Source: an uncultured Oscillospiraceae bacterium
GTDB lineage: Bacteria; Bacillota; Clostridia; Oscillospirales; Acutalibacteraceae
Length of the DNA: 12,822 bases
Reading direction: 5' to 3'
Assembly (NCBI GenBank): GCA_902461995.1
Contig: CABQAA010000026.1
Location: forward strand, 1-12,822
The position numbers were made by a program, and so were the translations under genes. Below, piece by piece: positions 1 through 6,250 of the stretch. Below the pieces are notes generated by a model. It did not search any database, was not told the DNA's origin, and saw nothing but the letters and a program-made list of their open reading frames with translations. Numbering within the stretch: position 1 is the stretch's first letter; the number at the start of each line of letters is the position of its first letter.

Positions 1-470
1 TCGATCCAAACGGTCAGCTCCGGCTCATGGACATCCACCCGCAGATGAGGAAACCGTTCGAGCAGTGTTTCGCCGGCCAGGCGGCAGATTTCGGGCGAGG
101 TCAGGGGAAACGATTTATCCGCCCGTTTGGCCTCCACTTTGAAGGATGATACCGCCCCCAGTGCCTCTTCCAGATAGGGCACGGCCGCCTCCAGGATGGC
201 ATCCATATCCTTCGGCGCCACCCGGGCACGGGAAAAGGCAGAGATCCCGAACACGCGGCTCACCTGATCGCAGGCCGCCGCGAGATCGGCATCCGGCTCG
301 GTGGGTTCTATATAGATGGTGGATTGGGCCGTCCGCAGACGGAATTTCCCCAGGCTGTGCAGGCGATACCGCAGGTTCTTGAGCAGGACCGCTTCAAAAG
401 TATGACGATTTAATCCTTTGAGCGCCAACTCGCCGTTTTTAATCAATAAAATTTCCTGTACGTCGGCCAA
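1..470 (-). CDS. thiI: tRNA 4-thiouridine synthase ThiI, N-terminal part (gene runs off the window)
   Basis: ThiI transfers persulfide sulfur from a cysteine desulfurase to U8 of tRNA, making 4-thiouridine; in some bacteria it also serves thiamine thiazole synthesis. About 156 residues are visible. The N-terminal motif EILLIKNGELALKG followed by LNRHTFEAVLLKNLRYRL matches the ThiI ferredoxin-like region, and the stretch with VFGISAFSRARVAPKDM followed by VEAKRADKSFPLTSPEIC matches the THUMP RNA-binding domain. The PP-loop ATPase domain lies beyond the left edge, so catalytic residues cannot be checked. I chose the TTG at 470 rather than the ATG at 488: a strong GGAGGAG at 479-485 sits 8 bases before the TTG, while nothing resembling a ribosome binding site precedes the ATG. 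The gene is last in a minus-strand operon with a cysteine desulfurase, the expected sulfur donor; a sortase gene separates the two. The family call is firm. Confidence 0.9.
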   Translation of the reverse strand, partial: MADVQEILLIKNGELALKGLNRHTFEAVLLKNLRYRLHSLGKFRLRTAQSTIYIEPTEPDADLAAACDQVSRVFGISAFSRARVAPKDMDAILEAAVPYLEEALGAVSSFKVEAKRADKSFPLTSPEICRLAGETLLERFPHLRVDVHEPELTVWI

Positions 471-478
471 AAACGATT

Positions 479-485
479 CTCCTCC
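479..485 (-). promoter_or_regulatory. Ribosome binding site that decides the thiI start
   Basis: GGAGGAG on the minus strand lies 8 bases ahead of a TTG codon at 470-468 and inside the in-frame ATG reading that would start at 488. A start at 488 would place this sequence within the coding region and would leave no Shine-Dalgarno sequence upstream, so the TTG is the better start. Confidence 0.65.
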
Positions 486-493
486 CATTGGGG

Positions 494-1972
494 TTATGCC
501 GCTTCGCCGGTCGGTTCGGGCGGCGGATCGGCCGACGGCTCTGTCGGCGGTTCGGTGTCTGAACTCTCACTGCTCGTCGGATCGGTGGGGTCCGTCGGGT
601 CTGTTGGGTCGGTCGGATCGGTAGGGTCTGTTGGATCAGTCGGATCCGTCGGATCGGTAGGGTCCGTCGGATCTGTGGGATCGGTCGGATCCGTCGGCGG
701 GGCCGTGGTGTTTGGATCCGTCGTTCCCCCGCTTGTGGGCGGTGTCGTGCCGGGATCCGGCGTGCCGGTCGGCGTCGTAGATGAGCCGTCGGAGGTCAAC
801 GGCGGAACAATCGGCCGGGTCGGGTCGGAACCAGGGTCCGTCGCACCTGGGTTGGGGATTTCGTAACCGGAATCGGTATAGTAGACGTGAGGGGCCAAGC
901 CCTGGTTGACATACCAGGCATACGGCATGATGACATCGTCGTTGAGGTTGATGCGGCTGGTATCCACGCCGGCGGACTCTCCGGAACGCACCTTGCGGGC
1001 GACGACGACGGTCCGTCCGTCTTCAAAATGGACCTGGCCTTTGCCGTTGCAGGTCGAAAGCATGAGCAGCTCGTCGTCCGCCTGCACATCCACACTGTCA
1101 TAGTCATATATCGACCGGGCCCGGATCTCCGCAACAAACCGCAGAAAATCGGTGTCGTCGGAAAAATCGGTTCGCAGATAACGGAACGCCGGTCCGTCGT
1201 TTTCGTTGTTGTTGACCACCATCACGGCAAACACCTTATACGTGGCTTGTTCATAGATGGTGTTCATCGAGATAGTCGGAGCCGACCGGGCGTAGTTTTT
1301 ATTGGGCTTGGTGATGAGCTTGTTGAGATAGGTGAACATCTGCCCGGTGCTCAGATTGTGACCGTAGATGATGAGATTCTTGTTTTTCGCCCCCAGGGTG
1401 ATGTTGTTGCGGTAATCAAAAAACAGCGCACCCTGTTTATTCTTGGCTTTATAGAAATCATGATCGAGGTAGTAGTCGTTATTATCGGACTGGAGAACCG
1501 GATAATCGATATCAAAAAGACTCTTCCCCATGGTCGAGGTGTATTTCAAATACCCCCGCACGTCGTTGTTTTCCATATACAGAGCCTTGAAATCGTCGCT
1601 CATCCCCTCCGGGAAGGGATAGTCCTCCGCACCAGGGGGGAGCGGAGACGGCACACCCGGGGTATAAATGCTGCGGATCGTATTCATGTTCTTTTCATAC
1701 ATAGCGGGCTGAACCACCATGTCGTTGAGCAGGTAGGAAACCGATCCGATGAGCACGAGCAGTGCCAGCATGAACACGCATTTGCGCACAATCTCCACGA
1801 CACTGTCCCCGACTTTGGGGACAATGCCGCCAAGCAGATCGAGGATTGCTTCGCCTGCTCGGCGCTTTTTCTTGGAATGGGAAGGGCCGGAGCGGGGAGT
1901 CCGTCCATCCGCAGGTGCCCCTCCGGCAGGAACCGGACTGTTCATAACCAGCCGGTCGTCGTTTGGCATCAT
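494..1972 (-). CDS. Class B-like sortase with a long Pro/Thr/Asp-rich C-terminal tail
   Basis: A membrane-anchored transpeptidase of 492 residues that should cleave sorting signals of surface proteins and attach them to peptidoglycan. Residues 1-63 are cytoplasmic and basic (SKKKRRAG), about 64-88 form the membrane anchor, and about 120-330 form the sortase fold. The catalytic His205 is in IIYGHN, Cys308 in LMLSTC and the likely Arg320 in DGRTVVVARK; this arrangement and the DVRGYLKY...DYPVLQSDNNDYYLDHDF region resemble sortase B. Residues 370-492 form an extracellular tail dominated by 13 TDP units (427-465), which is unusual for a sortase. The start is the first of two ATGs, 8 bases after AAGGAGG. 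It begins 65 bases after the cysteine desulfurase gene and ends just before thiI, so it is probably cotranscribed with them although functionally unrelated. Sampled GC of the catalytic part (about 42-47%) is below that of the desulfurase. A likely substrate is encoded divergently at 3513-3932. Confidence 0.93.
   Translation of the reverse strand: MMPNDDRLVMNSPVPAGGAPADGRTPRSGPSHSKKKRRAGEAILDLLGGIVPKVGDSVVEIVRKCVFMLALLVLIGSVSYLLNDMVVQPAMYEKNMNTIRSIYTPGVPSPLPPGAEDYPFPEGMSDDFKALYMENNDVRGYLKYTSTMGKSLFDIDYPVLQSDNNDYYLDHDFYKAKNKQGALFFDYRNNITLGAKNKNLIIYGHNLSTGQMFTYLNKLITKPNKNYARSAPTISMNTIYEQATYKVFAVMVVNNNENDGPAFRYLRTDFSDDTDFLRFVAEIRARSIYDYDSVDVQADDELLMLSTCNGKGQVHFEDGRTVVVARKVRSGESAGVDTSRINLNDDVIMPYAWYVNQGLAPHVYYTDSGYEIPNPGATDPGSDPTRPIVPPLTSDGSSTTPTGTPDPGTTPPTSGGTTDPNTTAPPTDPTDPTDPTDPTDPTDPTDPTDPTDPTDPTDPTDPTDPTSSESSDTEPPTEPSADPPPEPTGEAA
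578..694 (-). repeat. 9-bp tandem repeat encoding (Thr-Asp-Pro)13
   Basis: Thirteen consecutive near-identical 9-bp units (plus strand consensus GGRTCNGTS) encode an uninterrupted TDP tract in the sortase tail. Third-position variation between units (ggt/gga, tcc/tcg/tct) shows that they have been kept in frame and have drifted by synonymous changes. Such a tract can expand or contract in steps of three residues without a frameshift. The plus-strand frame reads VGS repeats but is only a shadow. Confidence 0.9.
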
Positions 1973-1994
1973 CCCATATACCTCCTTATCGGTG

Positions 1995-2023
1995 GCCGGG
2001 CGGGACCGATCCGGGTGCCCGGC
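1995..2023 (-). other. GC-rich stem-loop between the desulfurase and sortase genes
   Basis: GCCGGGC (1995-2001) and GCCCGGC (2017-2023) form a 7-bp inverted repeat in the 65-base gap between the two genes, a few bases upstream of the sortase ribosome binding site. No U-tract follows, so it is not an intrinsic terminator. It could be an mRNA processing or stability element, or simply chance in GC-rich DNA. Confidence 0.35.
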
Positions 2024-2037
2024 AGTTTGTTGGCTTT

Positions 2038-3162
2038 TTATCGGCGGATCAGCGTTTGTTCCGCCAGATGGAGGGCCTGCGTCAGGCGGTCCACGTCGTC
2101 GGTCGTGTTGTCCCAGGAAAAGCTGATCCGCAGAGCGGAATCGATTTCACCGGCGGGCAGACCCATTGCTGTGAGAACCGGACTTTTTTTCCCCTTTGAG
2201 CAGGCCGAACCGCTCGACACATAGATCTCCCGTTCCGCAAGGAAGTGCAGCAGCGTCTCGCTGCGGAAGCCGGGCAGGGAAAGACTGACGATATAGGGAA
2301 CCCCCTCCGGCGGAAGATGACATACCGCGGCCGGGGAGAGTCCGGCAAGCAGCCGGTCCCGCAGGGTCCGGTAGAGCGTCTCCTGTTCCCGGAAGGCAGG
2401 CACCGCCTCTGCGGCCGCGCCGAAAGCCGCAATGGCAGGGGTCGCTTCGGTTCCCGAACGCAGCCCCCGTTCCTGTCCTCCGCCGATCTGACGGGGCTGC
2501 AGCCGCACGCCGCGCCGGACATACAGGGCGCCGATTCCCTTGGGCGCATGAATTTTATGACCGCTGACCGTCATCAGATCGACTCCCAGGCGCTCTGCGG
2601 AGATGGAGAGCCGTCCCGCCGCCTGCACGGCATCGGAATGGATCAGCGCCCGGGGAGCCGCCCGGCGGACGGCCGGGACCAGACGCTCGATCGGGTGGCG
2701 GGCGCCCGTTTCATTGTTGACCATCATCACGCTGACCAGGGTGGTCTCTTCGCGGCAGGCGGATGCGATTCGCTCCGCAGGCAGGGACCCGTCCGGATCC
2801 GGGCGGATGCGTTCGACCGTCCAGCCTTCCCGTTCCAGCTGATCAAAAGCGGCGGCCACCGACGGATGTTCCACAGCGGATGTCACCGCATGCCGGCCCT
2901 GGCGCGCCCGCGCGGCCGCGCCGCCCAATATGGCCAGGTTGTTGCTTTCGGTTCCGCCGGACGTGAACAGAAGGGTCTCGGCGGGAACGCCGAGCAGCCG
3001 GGCAACTGATGCCCTGGCGGACGAAAGGGCTTTTTCCGCCTCAATGCCCATGGTGTGCAGGGAGGAGGGATTGCCGTAGCACGCGGTCATCATCCGCACC
3101 GCCGCTTCAGCCGCCTGTGGGCAGACCGCCGTGGTCGCGCTGTTGTCGAGATAGGTGCGCAT
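2038..3162 (-). CDS. Cysteine desulfurase (NifS/IscS family, class V aminotransferase)
   Basis: A PLP enzyme of 374 residues that converts cysteine to alanine and loads the sulfur as a persulfide on its own cysteine for transfer to acceptors such as ThiI. Visible motifs in order: MRTYLDNSATT at the N-terminus, TSGGTESNN (cofactor phosphate), VEHPSV with the conserved His99, MMVNNETGA, HSDAVQAAG with Asp177, SGHKIHAPKG with the PLP Lys203, RSGTEATP, and the SGSACSKGKK loop with active Cys321. The length suits the family. I use the ATG at 3162, preceded by GGGAGGGA, instead of a TTG ten codons upstream, because residue 1 then aligns with the standard MxxYLDNxATT start. It is the first gene of the operon, 41 bases downstream of the predicted transcription start, with the sortase and thiI following. 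The presence of thiI suggests a dedicated 4-thiouridine role like B. subtilis NifZ, although a general Fe-S role cannot be excluded. Confidence 0.95.
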   Translation of the reverse strand: MRTYLDNSATTAVCPQAAEAAVRMMTACYGNPSSLHTMGIEAEKALSSARASVARLLGVPAETLLFTSGGTESNNLAILGGAAARARQGRHAVTSAVEHPSVAAAFDQLEREGWTVERIRPDPDGSLPAERIASACREETTLVSVMMVNNETGARHPIERLVPAVRRAAPRALIHSDAVQAAGRLSISAERLGVDLMTVSGHKIHAPKGIGALYVRRGVRLQPRQIGGGQERGLRSGTEATPAIAAFGAAAEAVPAFREQETLYRTLRDRLLAGLSPAAVCHLPPEGVPYIVSLSLPGFRSETLLHFLAEREIYVSSGSACSKGKKSPVLTAMGLPAGEIDSALRISFSWDNTTDDVDRLTQALHLAEQTLIRR

Positions 3163-3209
3163 TGGCCTTTGTCCCTCCCGCCAGTTGTACAAAGATACTT
3201 CGACATCTT

Positions 3210-3238
3210 ATTATACATCATAAATCGGGAAGATACAA
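3210..3238 (-). promoter_or_regulatory. Sigma-A promoter of the desulfurase-sortase-thiI operon
   Basis: On the minus strand TTGTAT (3233-3238) and TATAAT (3210-3215) are separated by exactly 17 bases. The -10 box is a perfect consensus and the -35 box matches 4 of 6. The predicted start near 3203 gives a leader of about 41 bases. Confidence 0.75.
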
Positions 3239-3512
3239 CCGGCAATCTCTAGGCCTCGGGAGAGCGGTGCCGGGCGTCTTTTACGCCTTCACCTCCATAG
3301 CGTTTTCCCCGGGCGCGGCAGCATGCGCCCCGCCGCCGAATCCGCACGGGGATGCTCTTTCCGAAACAGGATGCTCGCAAGTGGTGACAAACCTGTAAAG
3401 TCTGGAAAAAGGAATTGCAAATCTGTAACAGGTTTGTAATCAAATAGGGTGGCTTCCACCGGCCCGTCCGGGGTACAATACGATCGAAGACAGACGAAAG
3501 GAGCCGCTGATC
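3239..3512. other. Divergent intergenic region with no gene
   Basis: This 274-base gap separates the leftward desulfurase operon from the rightward surface-protein gene. I see no coding sequence with a credible start and no known riboswitch. It holds a short GC-rich inverted repeat (GGGCGC 3311-3316 with GCGCCC 3325-3330), the TGTAA repeat cluster at 3387-3440 and a -10-like TACAAT at 3474-3479, described separately. Open frames that overlap it are antisense shadows. Confidence 0.6.
3387..3440 (+). promoter_or_regulatory. Repeat cluster upstream of the surface-protein gene, possible response-regulator site
   Basis: ACAAACCTGT (3387-3396) and ACAGGTTTGT (3428-3437) are perfect 10-bp inverted copies separated by 31 bases. 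Within the right part, TGTAA recurs at 3424-3428 and 3435-3439, 11 bases apart (one helical turn), giving CTGTAAC-N4-TTGTAAT. This resembles the direct-repeat boxes bound by OmpR/PhoB/PhoP-type response regulators. A TACAAT -10 candidate at 3474-3479 lacks a convincing -35 box, which would suit an activated promoter. The regulator is not in the window. Confidence 0.4.
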
Positions 3513-3932
3513 ATGATGAAAAAAAGAACCGCTCTGTCCCGTGCCCTGAAATTTGCCGTGCTGATGACGGGCTGCGCGCTGCTGTTTCTCCTGCCGATCG
3601 GCGACTTGTCCGCCGCTGCGGAGGGATACTGGTCCACCCAGCTCAACGATGAGGGCCAGACCGTAATGATCTATACCTATACCGATCTCGAACCCATCAC
3701 CTATCTGCCGGTTGATCCGGAAGAGACCATGACGCCTTCGAATGAATTGGAAAAGGCACCGGCTGCGACGCATCGGGCGGCCGTAGATGTGGCCCTAGCC
3801 GCCGCTCCCAAAACCGCCGATCAAGCCGAGGCTCTCCCGGCAAAGACGTCCTCCGACGCCATGAGCGGTCTGGTCGCGATGGGGATTCTCACTCTGGCGG
3901 GCCTCGCCGCCGCGCTGTATAAGATTATTTAA
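3513..3932 (+). CDS. Small secreted protein with a sortase-substrate-like C-terminal anchor
   Basis: A 139-residue protein I cannot assign to a named family. Residues 1-36 look like a signal peptide: basic MMKKR start, hydrophobic core about 12-28, and likely cleavage after SAAA before EGYW. The short mature part (37-98) is acidic with many Thr, Tyr and Pro residues (VMIYTYTDLEPITYLPVDPEE). The C-terminus carries PKTAD (99-103), then a polar linker with LPAKT (108-112), a hydrophobic helix (about 116-136) and a final lysine, KII. PKTG/PKTAD-like motifs before a terminal helix are typical sorting signals in Clostridia, so this is probably anchored by a sortase; the sortase gene 1.5 kb away is the obvious candidate. 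The linker is longer and the basic tail weaker than usual, so it could instead be a plain membrane anchor. AAAGGAG 9 bases before the first of two ATGs supports the start. A small membrane-peptide gene follows 36 bases later. Confidence 0.8.
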   Translation: MMKKRTALSRALKFAVLMTGCALLFLLPIGDLSAAAEGYWSTQLNDEGQTVMIYTYTDLEPITYLPVDPEETMTPSNELEKAPAATHRAAVDVALAAAPKTADQAEALPAKTSSDAMSGLVAMGILTLAGLAAALYKII

Positions 3933-3968
3933 AATAAAAGGAAATGAAACAGAAAGGACGATCCTGTT

Positions 3969-4085
3969 ATGAGCCGTTTTCTTTGGATGATGTTGTCCCT
4001 GGCCGCCGCGGCCGGCCTGTTCCGTCTCTTCTGCGGCCGGCTGTTCCGGCGCCGCCCCATGGTGGAAACCTGGAAACAGAGATAA
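3969..4085 (+). CDS. 38-residue small membrane peptide (hypothetical)
   Basis: The frame starts MSRFLWMMLSLAAAAG and ends in a basic tail (RLFRRRP then METWKQR-like VETWKQR) before TAA. Residues about 4-22 form one hydrophobic segment, followed by a positively charged end, so the peptide would sit in the membrane with its C-terminus inside. AGAAAGGA about 10 bases upstream of the ATG is an acceptable ribosome binding site. It lies 36 bases after the surface-protein gene with no terminator between and is followed 45 bases later by a strong terminator, so it fits as the second gene of a two-gene unit. I recognise no family. It could also be non-coding 3' sequence; coding status is uncertain. 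Confidence 0.45.
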   Translation: MSRFLWMMLSLAAAAGLFRLFCGRLFRRRPMVETWKQR

Positions 4086-4130
4086 GATCCTTTGCCAGCC
4101 TCCTTTTCCTCCCCATACATAGCCTATAGC

Positions 4131-4172
4131 CGGAAAAACCGATTTCCATGTCCCCGGAAATCGGTTTTTCCG
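4131..4172. terminator. Bidirectional-type intrinsic terminator
   Basis: A perfect 17-bp stem (4131-4147 with 4156-4172) closes an 8-base loop. The outer part of each arm is GGAAAAACC or GGTTTTTCC, so the U-tract lies partly in the stem. It ends the unit holding the surface protein and small peptide and insulates the promoter at 4197. Confidence 0.75.
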
Positions 4173-4196
4173 TGTCAGCCTGGAAAGCGGTTCCGC

Positions 4197-4225
4197 TTGA
4201 CAGACGACGTCGTCCAGGCTATAAT
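4197..4225 (+). promoter_or_regulatory. Consensus sigma-A promoter with a 12-bp palindrome in its spacer
   Basis: TTGACA (4197-4202) and TATAAT (4220-4225) are both perfect, with a 17-bp spacer. The spacer contains GACGACGTCGTC (4203-4214), a perfect 12-bp palindrome directly after the -35 box, well placed as a repressor operator. Transcription should start near 4232, about 45 bases before the FAD-dehydrogenase start. Confidence 0.9.
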
Positions 4226-4276
4226 AAATAGGTTTGTTTTTTAATACCGTTTTATAAAATCGGAGGAGCGATGGGT

Positions 4277-5692
4277 ATGTCCCTGTATGATATCGTCATC
4301 GTCGGTGCCGGCCCGGCCGGTATTTTCACCGCCCTGGAACTCAAAACGCGTGCGCCTGAGCTGTCCGTGCTGCTCGTGGACGAAGGCCTGACCATCGACC
4401 GTCGAGTTTGTCCCGCCCGGAAAACCGGACGCTGCGTGCACTGCGAGCCCTGCAACATCATGAGCGGCTGGTCGGGCGCCGGTGCGTTTTCGGACGGCAA
4501 GCTGTCGCTGTCCGAAGAGGTCGGCGGCAACATCACCGATTATATGTCCCACGACCGGGCTAGAGAGCTCATCGCTTACGCCGACGGTATCTACACCCGG
4601 TTCGGAGCGCCCGACAAGGTCCACGGACTCGACGATAAAAAGGTCGAGGAAATCGACTACGAGTGCAGCCGGCACAACATCCACCTGGTCAAGTGTCCGG
4701 TTCGTCATATGGGGACCGAATACAGCTTCGAAACGCTGCGGGCCATGTACCAGCATCTGATCGCACAGCCGGGCTTTACGTTCAGGGAACTGACCCGCGC
4801 CACCCGTCTGCTCGTCGAAAACGGCCGTATCACCGGGGTGGAAATCCAGACCCGGGGCCAGGACCCCGAAGTGATCGAGGCCGGCACCGTCATCGCCGCG
4901 CCTGGACGGGGCGGCGCCGACTGGCTGAGCAAGGAAGCCCATCTCCACGGCATCGGCACCCGCAACAACGAAGTAGACATCGGGGTGCGGGTGGAGGTCC
5001 CGAACGCGGTGATGGATCATCTGACCACCCATCTGTATGAAGCGAAGATGGTATATTACAGCGATACGTTTGAAAACAAGGTGCGCACCTTCTGCATGAA
5101 TCCGGGCGGCATTGTCAGCGAAGAGCACTATGAGGGCGGGATCGCCGTGGTCAACGGCCATTCCTATGCCGAGGTGGAACGCCGCACCGGCAACACCAAC
5201 TTCGCCATGCTCGTCTCCTCCCGCTTTACCGAGCCTTTTGACCGCCCCATCGAATACGGGCGGTATATCGCCCAGCTCGGCAACATGCTGACCGGCGGCG
5301 GTATCATGGTCCAGCGGCTGGGCGACCTGCTGCAGGGGCGGCGGACCGACGCCGACCGTCTCGCCCGTTCCACCACCGTCCCGACCCTGAAGACCGCGGT
5401 ACCGGGGGATCTGTCCTTCGTCCTCCCTCACCGCCACCTGACCAGCCTGATCGAAGCCATGCGGGCTTTCGATAAAGTGGCGCCCGGCCTGTATTCGAAA
5501 AACACCCTGCTGTACGGTGTCGAAGTGAAATTCTATTCCTCCAAGGTGGCGGTCAACGAACGGTTCGAAACCGCCATCGAGGGGCTCTACGCCATCGGAG
5601 ACGGCGCGGGCATCACCCGCGGTCTGATGCAGGCGAGCGTGACCGGCGTGGTCGTGGCCAGAGACATTGCGGAGAAGGCCGCCAAAAGCTAA
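4277..5692 (+). CDS. FAD-dependent dehydrogenase, COG2509-like
   Basis: A 471-residue flavoprotein of uncharacterised physiological role. The N-terminal Rossmann motif YDIVIVGAGPAG (glycines at about 10-15) binds FAD, followed by the acidic LLVDEG end of strand 2. It is followed by a cysteine cluster, Cys45, 53, 56 and 59 (CX7CX2CX2C, in VCPARKTGRCVHCEPC), and then GWSGAGAFSDGKL, which is characteristic of this family. A second Rossmann-like stretch TVIAAPGRGGADWL (about 210-223) and the C-terminal GLYAIGDGAGITRGLMQASVTG (FAD ribityl contact) complete the fold. The substrate is unknown; the cysteines could bind a metal or Fe-S cluster, but the sequence alone does not show that. I chose the ATG at 4277, which is 8 bases after GGAGGAG, over the ATG at 4271, which lies only 2 bases from it. 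It is a single-gene unit between its own promoter and terminator. Confidence 0.88.
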   Translation: MSLYDIVIVGAGPAGIFTALELKTRAPELSVLLVDEGLTIDRRVCPARKTGRCVHCEPCNIMSGWSGAGAFSDGKLSLSEEVGGNITDYMSHDRARELIAYADGIYTRFGAPDKVHGLDDKKVEEIDYECSRHNIHLVKCPVRHMGTEYSFETLRAMYQHLIAQPGFTFRELTRATRLLVENGRITGVEIQTRGQDPEVIEAGTVIAAPGRGGADWLSKEAHLHGIGTRNNEVDIGVRVEVPNAVMDHLTTHLYEAKMVYYSDTFENKVRTFCMNPGGIVSEEHYEGGIAVVNGHSYAEVERRTGNTNFAMLVSSRFTEPFDRPIEYGRYIAQLGNMLTGGGIMVQRLGDLLQGRRTDADRLARSTTVPTLKTAVPGDLSFVLPHRHLTSLIEAMRAFDKVAPGLYSKNTLLYGVEVKFYSSKVAVNERFETAIEGLYAIGDGAGITRGLMQASVTGVVVARDIAEKAAKS

Positions 5693-5770
5693 GCCGCCGT
5701 TTCATTTCCCGCCGCGGCTGATTTCGACCGAAACCGCTTGCCGGTTTTTCCAGCGGGCATATGCACTTTA

Positions 5771-5801
5771 AGCCGGACCTCCTTGTGAGGTCCGGCTTTT
5801 T
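5771..5801 (+). terminator. Intrinsic terminator of the FAD-dehydrogenase gene
   Basis: AGCCGGACCTC (5771-5781) pairs perfectly with GAGGTCCGGCT (5787-5797) over a 5-base loop and is followed by a run of T. It lies 79 bases after the stop codon. The remaining bases to 5871 show nothing recognisable. Confidence 0.93.
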
Positions 5802-5871
5802 AACGTGGGGCAGGGGCCGCTCCCCCCTATCAGATGCCTAACCATGGTGTTTGCGGCTTGCTTAAACCTTT

Positions 5872-6189
5872 TTACCCGGCCGTCCGGGAGGGGCGGCTCG
5901 GCCACTCGCTTGCCAGCAACGCATAATAGCCGGCATCGCAAATCCCCTGGTTGTTCCTGCCGGCTTGCCTCAGCGCACCCTCATATTGCATTCCGCACTT
6001 TTTCAGGACCGCACCCGAATGGGGCTTGCGCGGATCATGTCTGGCCTCGATCCGATTGACCCCGACTTCCTCAAACAGAAACCACATAGCCCTTCGCATC
6101 GCTTCGGACACAAGGCCCCTGTACCACCATGTTCTGCCGATGCCGTACCCGACGTGCGCCGCTTTATATGGTCGGGGATCTTCCTCCTC
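5872..6189 (-). pseudogene. GNAT-family acetyltransferase remnant, N-terminus missing
   Basis: The minus-strand frame is open from just after an in-frame TAA (6190-6192) to the stop at 5872 and reads ...AAHVGYGIGRTWWYRGL-VSEAMRRAMWFLFEEVGVNRIEARHDP, then SGAVLKKCGMQYEGALRQ and NNQGICDAGYYALLASEW. This is the C-terminal half of a RimJ/RimL-type GNAT N-acetyltransferase, including the acetyl-CoA-binding region (R/Q-x-x-G equivalent at GIGRTWWYRG). Such enzymes are usually about 170-190 residues; about 105 codons remain. No ATG precedes the conserved part; the first start-like codon is a GTG at 6111 inside it. Upstream the frame hits a stop and then the promoter of marR, so the 5' half has been lost. 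The arrival of the marR-permease block, or a deletion, may have removed it. It could only be functional if a shortened product were made, which I think unlikely. Confidence 0.75.
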
Positions 6190-6221
6190 TTATTTATCCT
6201 AAACCCGCTCTTTTTTCACTC

Positions 6222-6250
6222 TTGACAAGGGCGGCCGCCGCGAATAAAAT
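6222..6250 (+). promoter_or_regulatory. Sigma-A promoter of the marR-permease operon
   Basis: TTGACA (6222-6227), a 17-bp spacer and TAAAAT (6245-6250; 5 of 6). The predicted start is near 6257, giving a leader of under 30 bases before the marR start codon. Confidence 0.85.

Noticed and set aside
555..866. Plus-strand frame encoding a VGS-repeat protein
   Set aside because: It is the antisense reading of the sortase TDP repeat; it has no ribosome binding site and no other coding support.
887..2224. Long plus-strand open frame of 445 codons
   Set aside because: It runs antisense across the sortase and desulfurase genes, both of which have clear family motifs; high GC creates long shadow frames.
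3249..3773. Minus-strand frame across the divergent intergenic region
   Set aside because: It overlaps the surface-protein gene and the promoter repeats, has no convincing start, and encodes no recognisable domain.
3944..4129. 61-codon plus-strand frame overlapping the small membrane peptide
   Set aside because: Its AAAGG is too close to the ATG, and the composition is not protein-like; the 38-codon frame in another phase has better placed signals.
4241..5437. Minus-strand open frame of 398 codons
   Set aside because: Antisense shadow of the FAD-dependent dehydrogenase, rich in low-complexity residues and without a recognisable motif.
5731..5747. Small hairpin AAACCG-N5-CGGTTT followed by T residues after the FAD gene
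   Set aside because: Only a 6-bp stem; the much stronger hairpin 24 bases further on is the real terminator.
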